Shown here: one piece after another, positions 32,313 through 41,283 of the stretch
Layout of the letters: each line of letters begins with the position of its first letter
How positions within the stretch are numbered: the first letter of the stretch is position 1
Origin: an uncultured Pelagibacteraceae bacterium
Lineage (GTDB): Bacteria > Pseudomonadota > Alphaproteobacteria > Pelagibacterales > Pelagibacteraceae
Assembly (NCBI GenBank): GCA_902569415.1
Contig: CACFUH010000006.1
Span: 1-47,987, forward strand
Reading direction: 5' to 3'
Length of the DNA stretch: 47,987 bases
The notes under the pieces: model-generated
What the model was told of the DNA's origin: nothing
The model's database searches: none
What the model saw: only the letters and a program-made list of their open reading frames with translations
Translations under genes and position numbers: made by a program

Positions 32313-33527
32313 TTATCTTTGTTTTTTAGTTTTAAATTTACCGCCTTTAACTTCTTTTTCTAAGAAGGAACCAAATGCTTCACCTACATCAGTAAATTCA
32401 ACACCTGTTGCACCTTCATAGTTAACGGCTTTTCCTTTAGCTAATAAATCTAAAGCTTTTCCTAATTCACCTGGGTAGATTTTTTTACCAGGTGCATTTG
32501 CTACAGCCATAACATTTGCTTGAACAGTAGCTCTGTCAGCTTTTCCACCTGCTTGCATAGCAAGAGTGATTAAAGCAGCAGCATCATATGACTCACCTGT
32601 GTAAGGACCTGAAGAATCAATACCAGCAGCTTTTGCTACATCAGCAAAAACTCCAGCACCTTTTCCAGTTGATCCTGGTAGAGAACCAAATGATTTGTTT
32701 AAAGCTTTACCAAATTTATCAGTTAATGAGTCTCCGATCATACCATCAGATAAAATAAATCTATCAAATGATCCTGCGTCTAGAGAACCCTGAATAATTT
32801 GTGCTCCAGCTTGGTCAAGATAACCAAGAACAGCAACAGCATCACCACCAGCAGACGCTAGCGTTGCTACTTCAGCTGAGTAGTCACCTTTACCTTCTTC
32901 GTGAGCAAGAACAGTAGTTACTTTAATACCATGAGCTTTAACAGCTGCTTCATAAACATCTGATAAACCTTTACCATAGTCATTATTTGTATAAGTAATC
33001 GCTACACTTTTAACTTTTCTGTCTTTAGTAATGTCAGCCAAGATTGCACCACCTCTTGCATCTGATGGAGCAGTTCTAAAGAAAAATCCATTGTCAGCTA
33101 AAGTAGTTAATCCTGGAGAAGTTGCAGATGGAGAAATCATTACTACTCCATTTGGCACAGCAACATTAGTTGCAATTGCACCTGTAACTCCAGAACAGTC
33201 AGCTCCCATAATAGCGACAACACCTCCGTCCACTAATCCTTGAGCAGCAGTTGTAGCAGCAGCAGAGTCAACGCAAGTTGAGTCAGCTCTTTCTACTGAT
33301 ATTTTCTTTCCACCAAGTAATGATCCTGAGTCTGAAGCTTCTTTAAATGCAAGCTCAGCAGACGCAGCCATAGCTGGTGTAAGAGATTCAATTGGACCAG
33401 TGAAACCTAAAATGATACCCATTTTAATTCCATGTCCATCTGCAAAAGTATTTGTTGTCATTGTAGAAACAAATAAGAATGCAGCTAAAATTAATTTTCT
33501 CATAATTTTCCCTTTAATTGTTAACAA
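32313..33527 (-). CDS. livK: Branched-chain amino acid ABC transporter substrate-binding protein
   Basis: 404 aa; signal peptide KLILAAFLFVSTMTTNTFA, GIILGFTGPIESLTPAMAASAELAFKEA, Peripla_BP_6-type sequence; adjacent liv genes. Confidence 0.9.
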   Translation of the reverse strand: MLTIKGKIMRKLILAAFLFVSTMTTNTFADGHGIKMGIILGFTGPIESLTPAMAASAELAFKEASDSGSLLGGKKISVERADSTCVDSAAATTAAQGLVDGGVVAIMGADCSGVTGAIATNVAVPNGVVMISPSATSPGLTTLADNGFFFRTAPSDARGGAILADITKDRKVKSVAITYTNNDYGKGLSDVYEAAVKAHGIKVTTVLAHEEGKGDYSAEVATLASAGGDAVAVLGYLDQAGAQIIQGSLDAGSFDRFILSDGMIGDSLTDKFGKALNKSFGSLPGSTGKGAGVFADVAKAAGIDSSGPYTGESYDAAALITLAMQAGGKADRATVQANVMAVANAPGKKIYPGELGKALDLLAKGKAVNYEGATGVEFTDVGEAFGSFLEKEVKGGKFKTKKQR

Positions 33528-33576
33528 TTTATAAAAGACGATTAGATTATGATTAAATTAATATTTCAATGATTAA

Positions 33577-34434
33577 TTATCTAATTTTTTGAAGCATAAA
33601 CACTGATAGTACAACGATAATTCCACCAGTGACCATTATGAGCGTTGGAATTTCTCCAAAAATTAAAAAAGTTAGTATTAATCCAAAAACAGGAAATAAA
33701 GCATAAAAAGGTAAAACCATTCCTACTGGATAAAATTTATACAAATAGAACATCATCATGTGACCAAATATTGAAATTATAGCTCCAGCATAAAATACTG
33801 CTAACCATCCATTTGTTTCAATATTAGATATTTGACGAAATACATTTCCTTCAAACAAATGGGAAATAATAATTAATATAATAAAACCAACTAAACCCAT
33901 AAAAGCATTAGTAAATTTTACATCAAGATCTTTAAGATATCTTGAAAATACTTGTGACAAACCATAAAAAAATGCCATAGCAAAAATTAACAATGTTGCT
34001 AAGATTTCTTCTGAAATTTTTGGATCAAATGCTATTAAAACAATTCCAAAAAATGATGCAAATATTAAAATCCATTTTTTAAAACTAATACTTTCACTAA
34101 GAAACAGAGAACTCAAAATAATTGCTAAAGGAATTGAAAGTTGAGCGCCAATTGTAATTGGAGCCAAGATTGAAGCAGCTTCTAATGACAAATATAAAAA
34201 CATATTTACCCCTGCACCCATACATATCGAAAATCCTAAAAGAGGCAGATAATATTTTTTTTGAGGAATTTTTATTTTACAGAAAGGTATTAGGCACAAA
34301 AAAACTATAACCATTCTTAAAGCCCCAAACATAATTGGATTAATAGAAGCATTTAAACCAAATTTACCTAAAGGATATGCACTTCCCAAAAAGAACATTA
34401 CTAGGACAATTATTACTGTATGCTTAAAAGACAA
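33577..34434 (-). CDS. EamA/DMT-family transporter
   Basis: 285 aa, about 10 TM; SAYPLGKFGLNASINPIMFGALRMVIVF. Confidence 0.88.
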   Translation of the reverse strand: MSFKHTVIIVLVMFFLGSAYPLGKFGLNASINPIMFGALRMVIVFLCLIPFCKIKIPQKKYYLPLLGFSICMGAGVNMFLYLSLEAASILAPITIGAQLSIPLAIILSSLFLSESISFKKWILIFASFFGIVLIAFDPKISEEILATLLIFAMAFFYGLSQVFSRYLKDLDVKFTNAFMGLVGFIILIIISHLFEGNVFRQISNIETNGWLAVFYAGAIISIFGHMMMFYLYKFYPVGMVLPFYALFPVFGLILTFLIFGEIPTLIMVTGGIIVVLSVFMLQKIR

Positions 34435-34436
34435 TT

Positions 34437-35918
34437 TTATCTCATTGAAAATGGATCAAGAGTTGGTTTATCCGAAGTATAATACCAAGTTGTTTTTACT
34501 CTTGTGTAATCTTTTATAGATTCAATACCTGCTTCTTTACCATAGCCACTATCTTTCATTCCTCCAAATGGAGCAGATGGAGATATTAGCCTATAAGTAT
34601 TTACAAATGTGATTCCAGCCCTGATTGCTTTTGAAACTCTCATGCCTCTTGAGAAGTCACTAGTATAAACTCCAGATGATAAACCGTATTGGTTATCATT
34701 CATTTTATTTATTACTTCTTCTTCATTTTCAAATTTCATTACAGATAACACTGGACCAAAAAGTTCATTTTCTGCAGTGGGAAGATTATGATTATCACAC
34801 TCAATTATTGTTGGAGGAAAATAGTATCCTTCATTTGAAAATGGATGTCTTTTACCTCCACATTTAATTTTTCCACCTTGTTCTACAGTTAATTTAATAT
34901 TTTTTTCTATTATTTCTAATTGTTTAAAATTACCAATTGGACCCATTTCGCTTTCAGGATCCATAGGTGCACCAATTTTTATTTTTTCTGCTCTTGCAGC
35001 AAGCTTATCTAGAAATTCATTATAAATTCCTTTTTGTAAATAAAGTCTTGAACCAGCAATACAACTTTGGCCACTTGCACCAAAAATTCCTGCGGTAATC
35101 CCATTTATTGCATTTTCTTGATGAGCATCTTCAAATACTGCTACAGGACTTTTTCCTCCAAGTTCCAGGCTTACTTCAGATAAATTTTCAGCTGAATTTC
35201 TAATTATATGTCTTGCAGTTTCAGGACCTCCTGTAAAAGCAATTTTTTCAACTAAATTATGTGTTGTTAGAGCTTTTCCACATGGGTCACCATAACCTGT
35301 AATAACATTTACAACTCCTTTTGGTATTCCTGTTTCTTCAACTAATTTTGCAAACTCAAATAAAACTGCAGGTGCTAACTCAGATGATTTTATAACAACA
35401 GTATTTCCCATTGCTAAAGCAGGCGCTAGTTTAGTTACTGTTAACAGCATCTGTGAATTCCAAGGAATAATTGCTGCTATAACACCTATTGGTACTCTCG
35501 TAGTTATTGCTTGAATATTTGGTTTATCTATTGGCAAAACTGTTCCTTCAACTTTATCTGCCATACCAGCATAATAGTCATAATATTCTGCAATATAGTT
35601 TGCTTGTTTTTTTGTTTCTCTAAATAATTTTCCAGTATCAATAGTTTCAATTTCTCCAAGTAACTCAGCATTCTTTCTAAGTTTATCCGCTATTGCTCTT
35701 AAATATTTTCCTCTTTCTCGTGGAAGTAACTTTGGCCATTCTCCTTCAAATGCTTTCTGTGCTGCTTTCACTGCTTTATCAACATCATTTGCACTTGCTT
35801 CAGGAACTACAGCCCATGACTTATTATTTTCTGGATTTAAAGTTTCAAAAGTTTTTTTAGTATCTGAGTCTACCCATTCTCCATCGATAAACATTTTATA
35901 TTGCTTAAGTTTAGTCAT
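34437..35918 (-). CDS. NAD(P)-dependent aldehyde dehydrogenase
   Basis: 493 aa; IPWNSQMLLTVTKLAPALAMGNTVVIKSSE, LELGGKSP, FGASGQSCIAGSR (catalytic Cys), PFGGMKDSGYGKEAG. Confidence 0.94.
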   Translation of the reverse strand: MTKLKQYKMFIDGEWVDSDTKKTFETLNPENNKSWAVVPEASANDVDKAVKAAQKAFEGEWPKLLPRERGKYLRAIADKLRKNAELLGEIETIDTGKLFRETKKQANYIAEYYDYYAGMADKVEGTVLPIDKPNIQAITTRVPIGVIAAIIPWNSQMLLTVTKLAPALAMGNTVVIKSSELAPAVLFEFAKLVEETGIPKGVVNVITGYGDPCGKALTTHNLVEKIAFTGGPETARHIIRNSAENLSEVSLELGGKSPVAVFEDAHQENAINGITAGIFGASGQSCIAGSRLYLQKGIYNEFLDKLAARAEKIKIGAPMDPESEMGPIGNFKQLEIIEKNIKLTVEQGGKIKCGGKRHPFSNEGYYFPPTIIECDNHNLPTAENELFGPVLSVMKFENEEEVINKMNDNQYGLSSGVYTSDFSRGMRVSKAIRAGITFVNTYRLISPSAPFGGMKDSGYGKEAGIESIKDYTRVKTTWYYTSDKPTLDPFSMR

Positions 35919-36684
35919 TTTTTATATGTTCCTTAATAGCGTTATTTACATCATCTGCACACTCAATACTACAGAGATGTTTTCCATTGCTTATTATTTT
36001 AACTTTAGAATTAGCGATTTTTTTACTTAAATTTTGGGACATTTCCGGTGTTGATCCAATATCATTTTCTCCAGTCATAACTAATGTTTTAGTTTTTATA
36101 TTTTCAAATATTTCATTATCTTGGTGCTTAACAAAAAGTTCATAAACTTTTAGGAAATTTTCCATATTATTTTCTTCAAGCATAGAACAAATTTTTTCAT
36201 AAATATTTGGATTTTTATTTATATAATCATCTGTGAACCATCTCTTAAGAGCTTGTTTTGATAAAGATCTACTTTTTTTTGATAATTCAAATCTATCATT
36301 TACTATTTGTTGCTGCTCATTACTTCTTTGAAAAACTGAGCAAAGCAAAGTTAAAGACTCTAATCTATTATTATATTTGGAGGCAAAATTCCTTGCTATT
36401 AATGAACCAATCGAAAAACCAACTAAATGCATTTTTTCAAACTTTAGTTCATCAATCAAATTTAATAATTGTAATGAAAAATCATCAAAACTTATTTGTG
36501 GTTTTTTTAAGGGTGTGTTTCCATGTCCCAAGATATCATATGCCAAGACAGTATTATTAAATGAATTAATCTGAGGTTCCCAAATTTTATGATTAAGTCC
36601 TACACCATGAATTAAAACTAATGGGGTGTTCTCTTTTTTATTTAGAATATAGAAAGTATCATTAGAGTCTTTAGCATTGATCAT
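35911..36684 (-). CDS. Alpha/beta-fold hydrolase
   Basis: 257 aa; LVLIHGVGLNHKIWEPQI, HLVGFSIGSLIARNFA nucleophile elbow, GKHLCSIE. Confidence 0.88.
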   Translation of the reverse strand: MINAKDSNDTFYILNKKENTPLVLIHGVGLNHKIWEPQINSFNNTVLAYDILGHGNTPLKKPQISFDDFSLQLLNLIDELKFEKMHLVGFSIGSLIARNFASKYNNRLESLTLLCSVFQRSNEQQQIVNDRFELSKKSRSLSKQALKRWFTDDYINKNPNIYEKICSMLEENNMENFLKVYELFVKHQDNEIFENIKTKTLVMTGENDIGSTPEMSQNLSKKIANSKVKIISNGKHLCSIECADDVNNAIKEHIKND

Positions 36685-36688
36685 TTAA

Positions 36689-37276
36689 TTATTTAGGTTC
36701 AATGCCCATTTCTTTCATATCTTGATATCTATCACCAGTTCTTGCGTGTGCTCTTCCACTAGAAGCTCCACCAATAGCAATTACTATTTCATTATCAAAT
36801 GGAGCATCATGAATAGTAAATTCATGTGTTAGATAATATGGTCTTAAACCTGAATCTGTTTTATGCATCATTGGTATAGAAATTTTCGATCCAGCTGGTC
36901 CTCTTGTATTTGTAAAACTTAAATAAGATGTTCCACCCACTGCATCTCTAAATTTATTTCCAAATCTTAACGTATGAATAAAAGCAGATGCGTGCTCGAT
37001 CTCTCCATTTAAACCGACAATTCCTGCTTTACCATAAGCTATAATTTTATCTGGAGAACCAATTTCTTTTATTAATTCTGGAACTAAAATATCACCAAGC
37101 TTTGGAGCTAAATCTAAAATTACAGGTTTGAGATCTTCAACAAATCCTTGACCATCCCAAGGATTTTTAAAAACTGCTGCAACAGAAACTAGCAAGACTG
37201 GTACTTTTGCTTCTTTTCCACCTTCAATAAATGTCTTATCAACAAATTTTGTAAACTTTCTTAATTCTAATTTCAT
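36689..37276 (-). CDS. DUF1185 / AA_synth (PF06684-like) family protein
   Basis: 195 aa; KVPVLLVSVAAVFKNPWDGQGFVEDLKP, YGKAGIVGLNGEIEHASAFIHTLRFGNKFRDA, ASSGRAHARTGDRYQDM. Confidence 0.8.
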   Translation of the reverse strand: MKLELRKFTKFVDKTFIEGGKEAKVPVLLVSVAAVFKNPWDGQGFVEDLKPVILDLAPKLGDILVPELIKEIGSPDKIIAYGKAGIVGLNGEIEHASAFIHTLRFGNKFRDAVGGTSYLSFTNTRGPAGSKISIPMMHKTDSGLRPYYLTHEFTIHDAPFDNEIVIAIGGASSGRAHARTGDRYQDMKEMGIEPK

Positions 37277-38970
37277 TTTTTTGATCTATGTTTAAAACTA
37301 TCTCTTCTAAAACTGTATAGTGCTTTTGGGTCTACATCAACATCAATGACTACAGGTTTGTTTATTTTTAAAGCTTCTCTAAGTGCTTGGTTTATTTCTG
37401 AAACTTTTTTAACCTTAAAACCTTTAGCGCCATATAGCTCAGCAACTTTATCAAAAGGTGGACTACTAATATCAGCTCCCAAGTATCTTTTCCCATAAAA
37501 ATCTTTTTGATAAGCCTTTTCAGCCCCCCAACTTTTATTGTTCATTACTATAGTTATTGTATTAATCTTATATTCAACAGCTGTGCTTAATTCTGAAATT
37601 GTCATTCCAAAACCTCCATCTCCCATAAGGCTAATTACTTTTTTACTAGGTTTTGCAATCTTTACACCCAAACCACATGCAAAAGAAAAACCAACTAAAC
37701 CAAAGTCTAAAGGGGTAAATAAAGATGGAGGGTCATAATATTCAAGAGCATCTGTCGCTTGCAAACAAAGCGTACCTGCATCTAGAGTAATTGCAGAGTT
37801 TTTAGGAAGTACTTGTCTTAATTGTTTAAACAAACTATTGGGCTGAATAGGAAAATTTTTATGTTTAAATTTATCTCTGTTAAGCAAAAAATTTTTTCTT
37901 TCATTTAGATAGTTATTGGTCCATTTTTTTATATCAAGAGTAATATTTTGCCTCTTAATTTCTTTATATAATTGCTCAGCTATTGTGGCAGCGTCTCCAT
38001 AAATTCCTAATGCAACAGGAAAGTATCTTCCTATCATTCTTTTTTCTAATTCAACTTGTATGATCTTTGCTTTTTTATTTATATTTTCGTAAGAATAAAA
38101 AGTTGAATTAAATCCCAGTCTTGTTCCAAGAGCAATTATAACGCTCGCTTCTTTAACTAGTTTAGATGCAACTGGATTACCTCTTGGACCCATTTGTCCA
38201 GCATTTAGTTTATGATTAAATGGTATAGCATCTCCATGACCAGCTGCAGTTACTATTGGGACGTTTAACAATTCTGCCAATTTAACTACATTTTTATATT
38301 TTGATGTATATTTAATTCCACCTCCAGCAATAATAACAGTTTTGTTTGAATTACTAATAATCTTTACAGCTTTTTTTATATAATTAGATTTTACTTTAGT
38401 TGAGTTTTGATTATCAAAAGATTGATTTTTATCGTTGATTTTAAAATTTCCTTTATCTGCCAAAATATTTCTTGGTAAATTAATACACACAGGACCTCTT
38501 CTTGGTGACATTGCTAATTTAAAAGCATCACTAAAAGTTTTTGGAATTTTTTTAGTATTTTTTACTGTCCAGGTTTTTTTTGTTACTGGTTTAAATAAAG
38601 ATTGTTGGTCAAGACCTTGAAAAGCATCTTCCATTTTATCTTTAGTAGAATATGACCCAGCAATAGAAACAACAGGAGAAAAGGCTGCTTTTGCTTGAGC
38701 AAGCCCGGTAACTAGATTTGTTGCACCAGGACCATTTTGTCCAGCAAGTATAATACCTGGTTGATTAGATGCTCTTGCATATCCATCCGCCATATGTGTT
38801 CCGGTTCTTTCATCACGAACACCAATAAATTTTATATTTTTTTCATGATAAAGCGCATCAAACATTTCCATAGTAGCTGAGCCAATTAAACCAAAAACAT
38901 GTTTAACTTTTTCTTTTTTTAAGGATTTAATTGCAGCTTGGCCGCCAGTTAGGCTCTTTCCTTTGATCAC
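37273..38970 (-). CDS. TPP-dependent enzyme, acetolactate synthase superfamily, Xsc-like C-terminus
   Basis: 565 aa; HVFGLIGSATMEMFDAL, GQNGPGATNLVTGLAQA, LMGDGGFGMTISELSTAVEYKI...NNKSWGAEKAYQKDFYGKRYLGADISSPPFDKVAELYGAKGF...FRRDSFKHR. Confidence 0.85.
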   Translation of the reverse strand: MIKGKSLTGGQAAIKSLKKEKVKHVFGLIGSATMEMFDALYHEKNIKFIGVRDERTGTHMADGYARASNQPGIILAGQNGPGATNLVTGLAQAKAAFSPVVSIAGSYSTKDKMEDAFQGLDQQSLFKPVTKKTWTVKNTKKIPKTFSDAFKLAMSPRRGPVCINLPRNILADKGNFKINDKNQSFDNQNSTKVKSNYIKKAVKIISNSNKTVIIAGGGIKYTSKYKNVVKLAELLNVPIVTAAGHGDAIPFNHKLNAGQMGPRGNPVASKLVKEASVIIALGTRLGFNSTFYSYENINKKAKIIQVELEKRMIGRYFPVALGIYGDAATIAEQLYKEIKRQNITLDIKKWTNNYLNERKNFLLNRDKFKHKNFPIQPNSLFKQLRQVLPKNSAITLDAGTLCLQATDALEYYDPPSLFTPLDFGLVGFSFACGLGVKIAKPSKKVISLMGDGGFGMTISELSTAVEYKINTITIVMNNKSWGAEKAYQKDFYGKRYLGADISSPPFDKVAELYGAKGFKVKKVSEINQALREALKINKPVVIDVDVDPKALYSFRRDSFKHRSKK

Positions 38971-40136
38971 GAAACTTTTTTTACTTCAGTATTTAAATCA
39001 TCTTTGAAGTTAGGCATTACTTTTTCGGTAAACAACTTAATACTTTTCATGCAATCTTCATGTTTTACCCCAGGAAAATTGGACCATACTTGTAAATTTT
39101 GCAAATTTAATTCTGATTTAAGTTCATGAATTTTCTCTATTACATACTCAGGCGTTCCAAATAACATATTTCGTTTATGAAGAAAATCATAGCTTAGTAA
39201 ATCTAGTTTTCCTTTAGTTACAGGTAATTCTTCATCTGGATCCATATGGTTACCAAGCCCTCTCCAATGACATACCCATCTCATATAATTTACCATATGT
39301 TCTCCTGCTTTTTCTCTAGCCTCTTCCATTGTATCAGCCACAAACATATCTCTTACTAGAGATACACCTTCACCCATAGGAACATTTCTTTTTTCTGCTT
39401 CAGATCTTGCATTTTTATAAGCTTCAAATTTTATTTTTAGAGCTTTAACTGTAGGTATCCACATAATAACATTTATTCCATTTTGTGCTGCCCACTCGAT
39501 AGATCTAACACCATCCACAACTTGGTGAATTGGAGGATGTGGTTTTTGATAAGGTTTAGGAACAACACTAATTTTTTTTATAGTATTATCATCCATGTTC
39601 ATAAATTCTTCACTTGGAGGACTCATATCGTGCTGCCATACATGATCAGGATGTGGGTATGTATAAAATTCACCCTTATGACTAAAAAACTTTTCTGACC
39701 ATGCTTTTTTTAAAACTTCTAAAGTTTCAGCAAAAAGTCTAAAATTTTTTGCTTGGTCTTTCATATCAGCTTCAATATTTAAATTTATTGCTTCTCTTCC
39801 ATAAATTCCTCTAGCAACACCAACTTCAACTCTTCCTTTAGAAAGTTGGTCCAGTGTAGCAATGTCTTCAGCAAGTCTAATTGGATTATGAAAAGTAATA
39901 ACGTTTGCTGCTTGTCCTATTCTAATTTTTTTTGTTCTTGCAGCCGCGTCAGTTCCAAGCATTAGAGGATTTGTACAAGATTCCATTCCCTCATGATTAA
40001 AATGATGCTCAGTAAACCATATTGAATTCCAATTATTTTTATCACAATATTCTGTAATTTCTTTAGTTTCGTCTAAAATTTTATCGTAGGGTTTGTGTGT
40101 CCAGTTAGTAGTGTTACAGAAGTAACCAAATTTCAT
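38967..40136 (-). CDS. LLM-class flavin-dependent (luciferase-like) monooxygenase
   Basis: 389 aa; WNSIWFTEHHFNHEG, IRIGQAANVITFHNPIRLAEDIATLDQLSKGRVEVGVARG; SD AAAGGAGG. Confidence 0.9.
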   Translation of the reverse strand: MKFGYFCNTTNWTHKPYDKILDETKEITEYCDKNNWNSIWFTEHHFNHEGMESCTNPLMLGTDAAARTKKIRIGQAANVITFHNPIRLAEDIATLDQLSKGRVEVGVARGIYGREAINLNIEADMKDQAKNFRLFAETLEVLKKAWSEKFFSHKGEFYTYPHPDHVWQHDMSPPSEEFMNMDDNTIKKISVVPKPYQKPHPPIHQVVDGVRSIEWAAQNGINVIMWIPTVKALKIKFEAYKNARSEAEKRNVPMGEGVSLVRDMFVADTMEEAREKAGEHMVNYMRWVCHWRGLGNHMDPDEELPVTKGKLDLLSYDFLHKRNMLFGTPEYVIEKIHELKSELNLQNLQVWSNFPGVKHEDCMKSIKLFTEKVMPNFKDDLNTEVKKVS

Positions 40137-40269
40137 TAAAGCCTCCTTTAAAAATTAATTTAAAGACGACCGATCCCACTTTCGTACTTAAGATATTACG
40201 ACGAGTTATGTATCGCTTTATGAAATGATACTATCTTCTTCTGTTAAATTTTCAACGTATTTTAAGATA

Positions 40270-41280
40270 TTAATTTAGCAACTCTTTAATGTTTTTATCT
40301 AGTTGCTTTTCAAAATTTTTGTCATTTCCTGGGTTGGCAGCACAGTGGCCGTATGGAGAATCTACAGGTTTTAAAGATGAACGAGATATAAACTTTTTTT
40401 CAAATTTATTATCTTCAGTTCTAAAGTATAAATCTTGATTACATGGCATTAATATTGTTTTTGCTTTTATTGATTTAAGAGCTTTTATATAATTATTTTT
40501 ATACATAGGTCCTTTGCTAATATCATTTAGTTGCCAAGTTTTAAGCTTAGACAATAGATTGTTAGCGTCCCAGTTTTTTGCATGATCATTTGCCCAGTCT
40601 TTAAGTAAATCTTCAGCATTTTTAAAACCAAATTTTTTATAAAGTTTTTCTCTATAAAAATCCTGGGAGAAAGCCCAACCAGCATATACTCTTCCAAACG
40701 CTTTTAAGCCTTCAATCGGTTGCTTTTTATAATTCCCTTTATTAAATTTTTTATCAGCAGTAAGCGCCGCTTTAACACCTTCTAAGAAAACATGATTGTG
40801 TATCGAAGTTTTTGAAGAGGCACAAAAAGGAAGGATTGCTTTAACCATATTAGGGTACTGCGCTGCCCATTGATAAGATTGGCAACCCGCCATAGACCAT
40901 CCAGTAACTAGAGCAATTTTTTTAATTTTCAGTTTTTCAGTAATAAGTTTGTGCTGACAATAAATATTATCCCACAGCGTTATTGTTGGAAATTTTGAAC
41001 CAGATTGAGATTTAATAGCTTTAGTTGGAGAAGAAGATAAACCATTTCCGAACATATTAATGGATACAATAAAATATTTATTTGGATTAATTGCTCTATT
41101 TTTACCTATAAAGCCTTCATTTCTAATATGACTACCTGTATAAAATGTAGGAAGAATTATTACATTTGAATGATCTTTATTTAATTTGCCGTATGTTTTG
41201 TAAATTAATTGTGCTGATTTTAAAATTTTTCCAGATAAAAGTTTAATATTTCCTAAATTAAACTTTTCATATTTTTTCAT
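40270..41280 (-). CDS. MetX-like alpha/beta hydrolase (homoserine O-acyltransferase family)
   Basis: 336 aa; AQLIYKTYGKLNKDHSNVIILPTFYTGSH, LVTGWSMAGCQSYQWAAQYPNMVKAILPFC, C-terminal Asp/His region DSPYGHCA. Confidence 0.82.
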   Translation of the reverse strand: MKKYEKFNLGNIKLLSGKILKSAQLIYKTYGKLNKDHSNVIILPTFYTGSHIRNEGFIGKNRAINPNKYFIVSINMFGNGLSSSPTKAIKSQSGSKFPTITLWDNIYCQHKLITEKLKIKKIALVTGWSMAGCQSYQWAAQYPNMVKAILPFCASSKTSIHNHVFLEGVKAALTADKKFNKGNYKKQPIEGLKAFGRVYAGWAFSQDFYREKLYKKFGFKNAEDLLKDWANDHAKNWDANNLLSKLKTWQLNDISKGPMYKNNYIKALKSIKAKTILMPCNQDLYFRTEDNKFEKKFISRSSLKPVDSPYGHCAANPGNDKNFEKQLDKNIKELLN

Positions 41281-41283
41281 TAA

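Noticed and set aside
37273-38970. TPP enzyme as a second IlvB-type acetolactate synthase
   Set aside because: No small subunit nearby, and the C-terminal WGAEK...FRRD segment fits the Xsc-like group better; left as 'Xsc-like', not named xsc.
40137-40269. Leader as a SAM-V, SAM-II or glycine riboswitch
   Set aside because: I could not match the sequence to the conserved cores of these classes as I know them; kept as an unclassified candidate.
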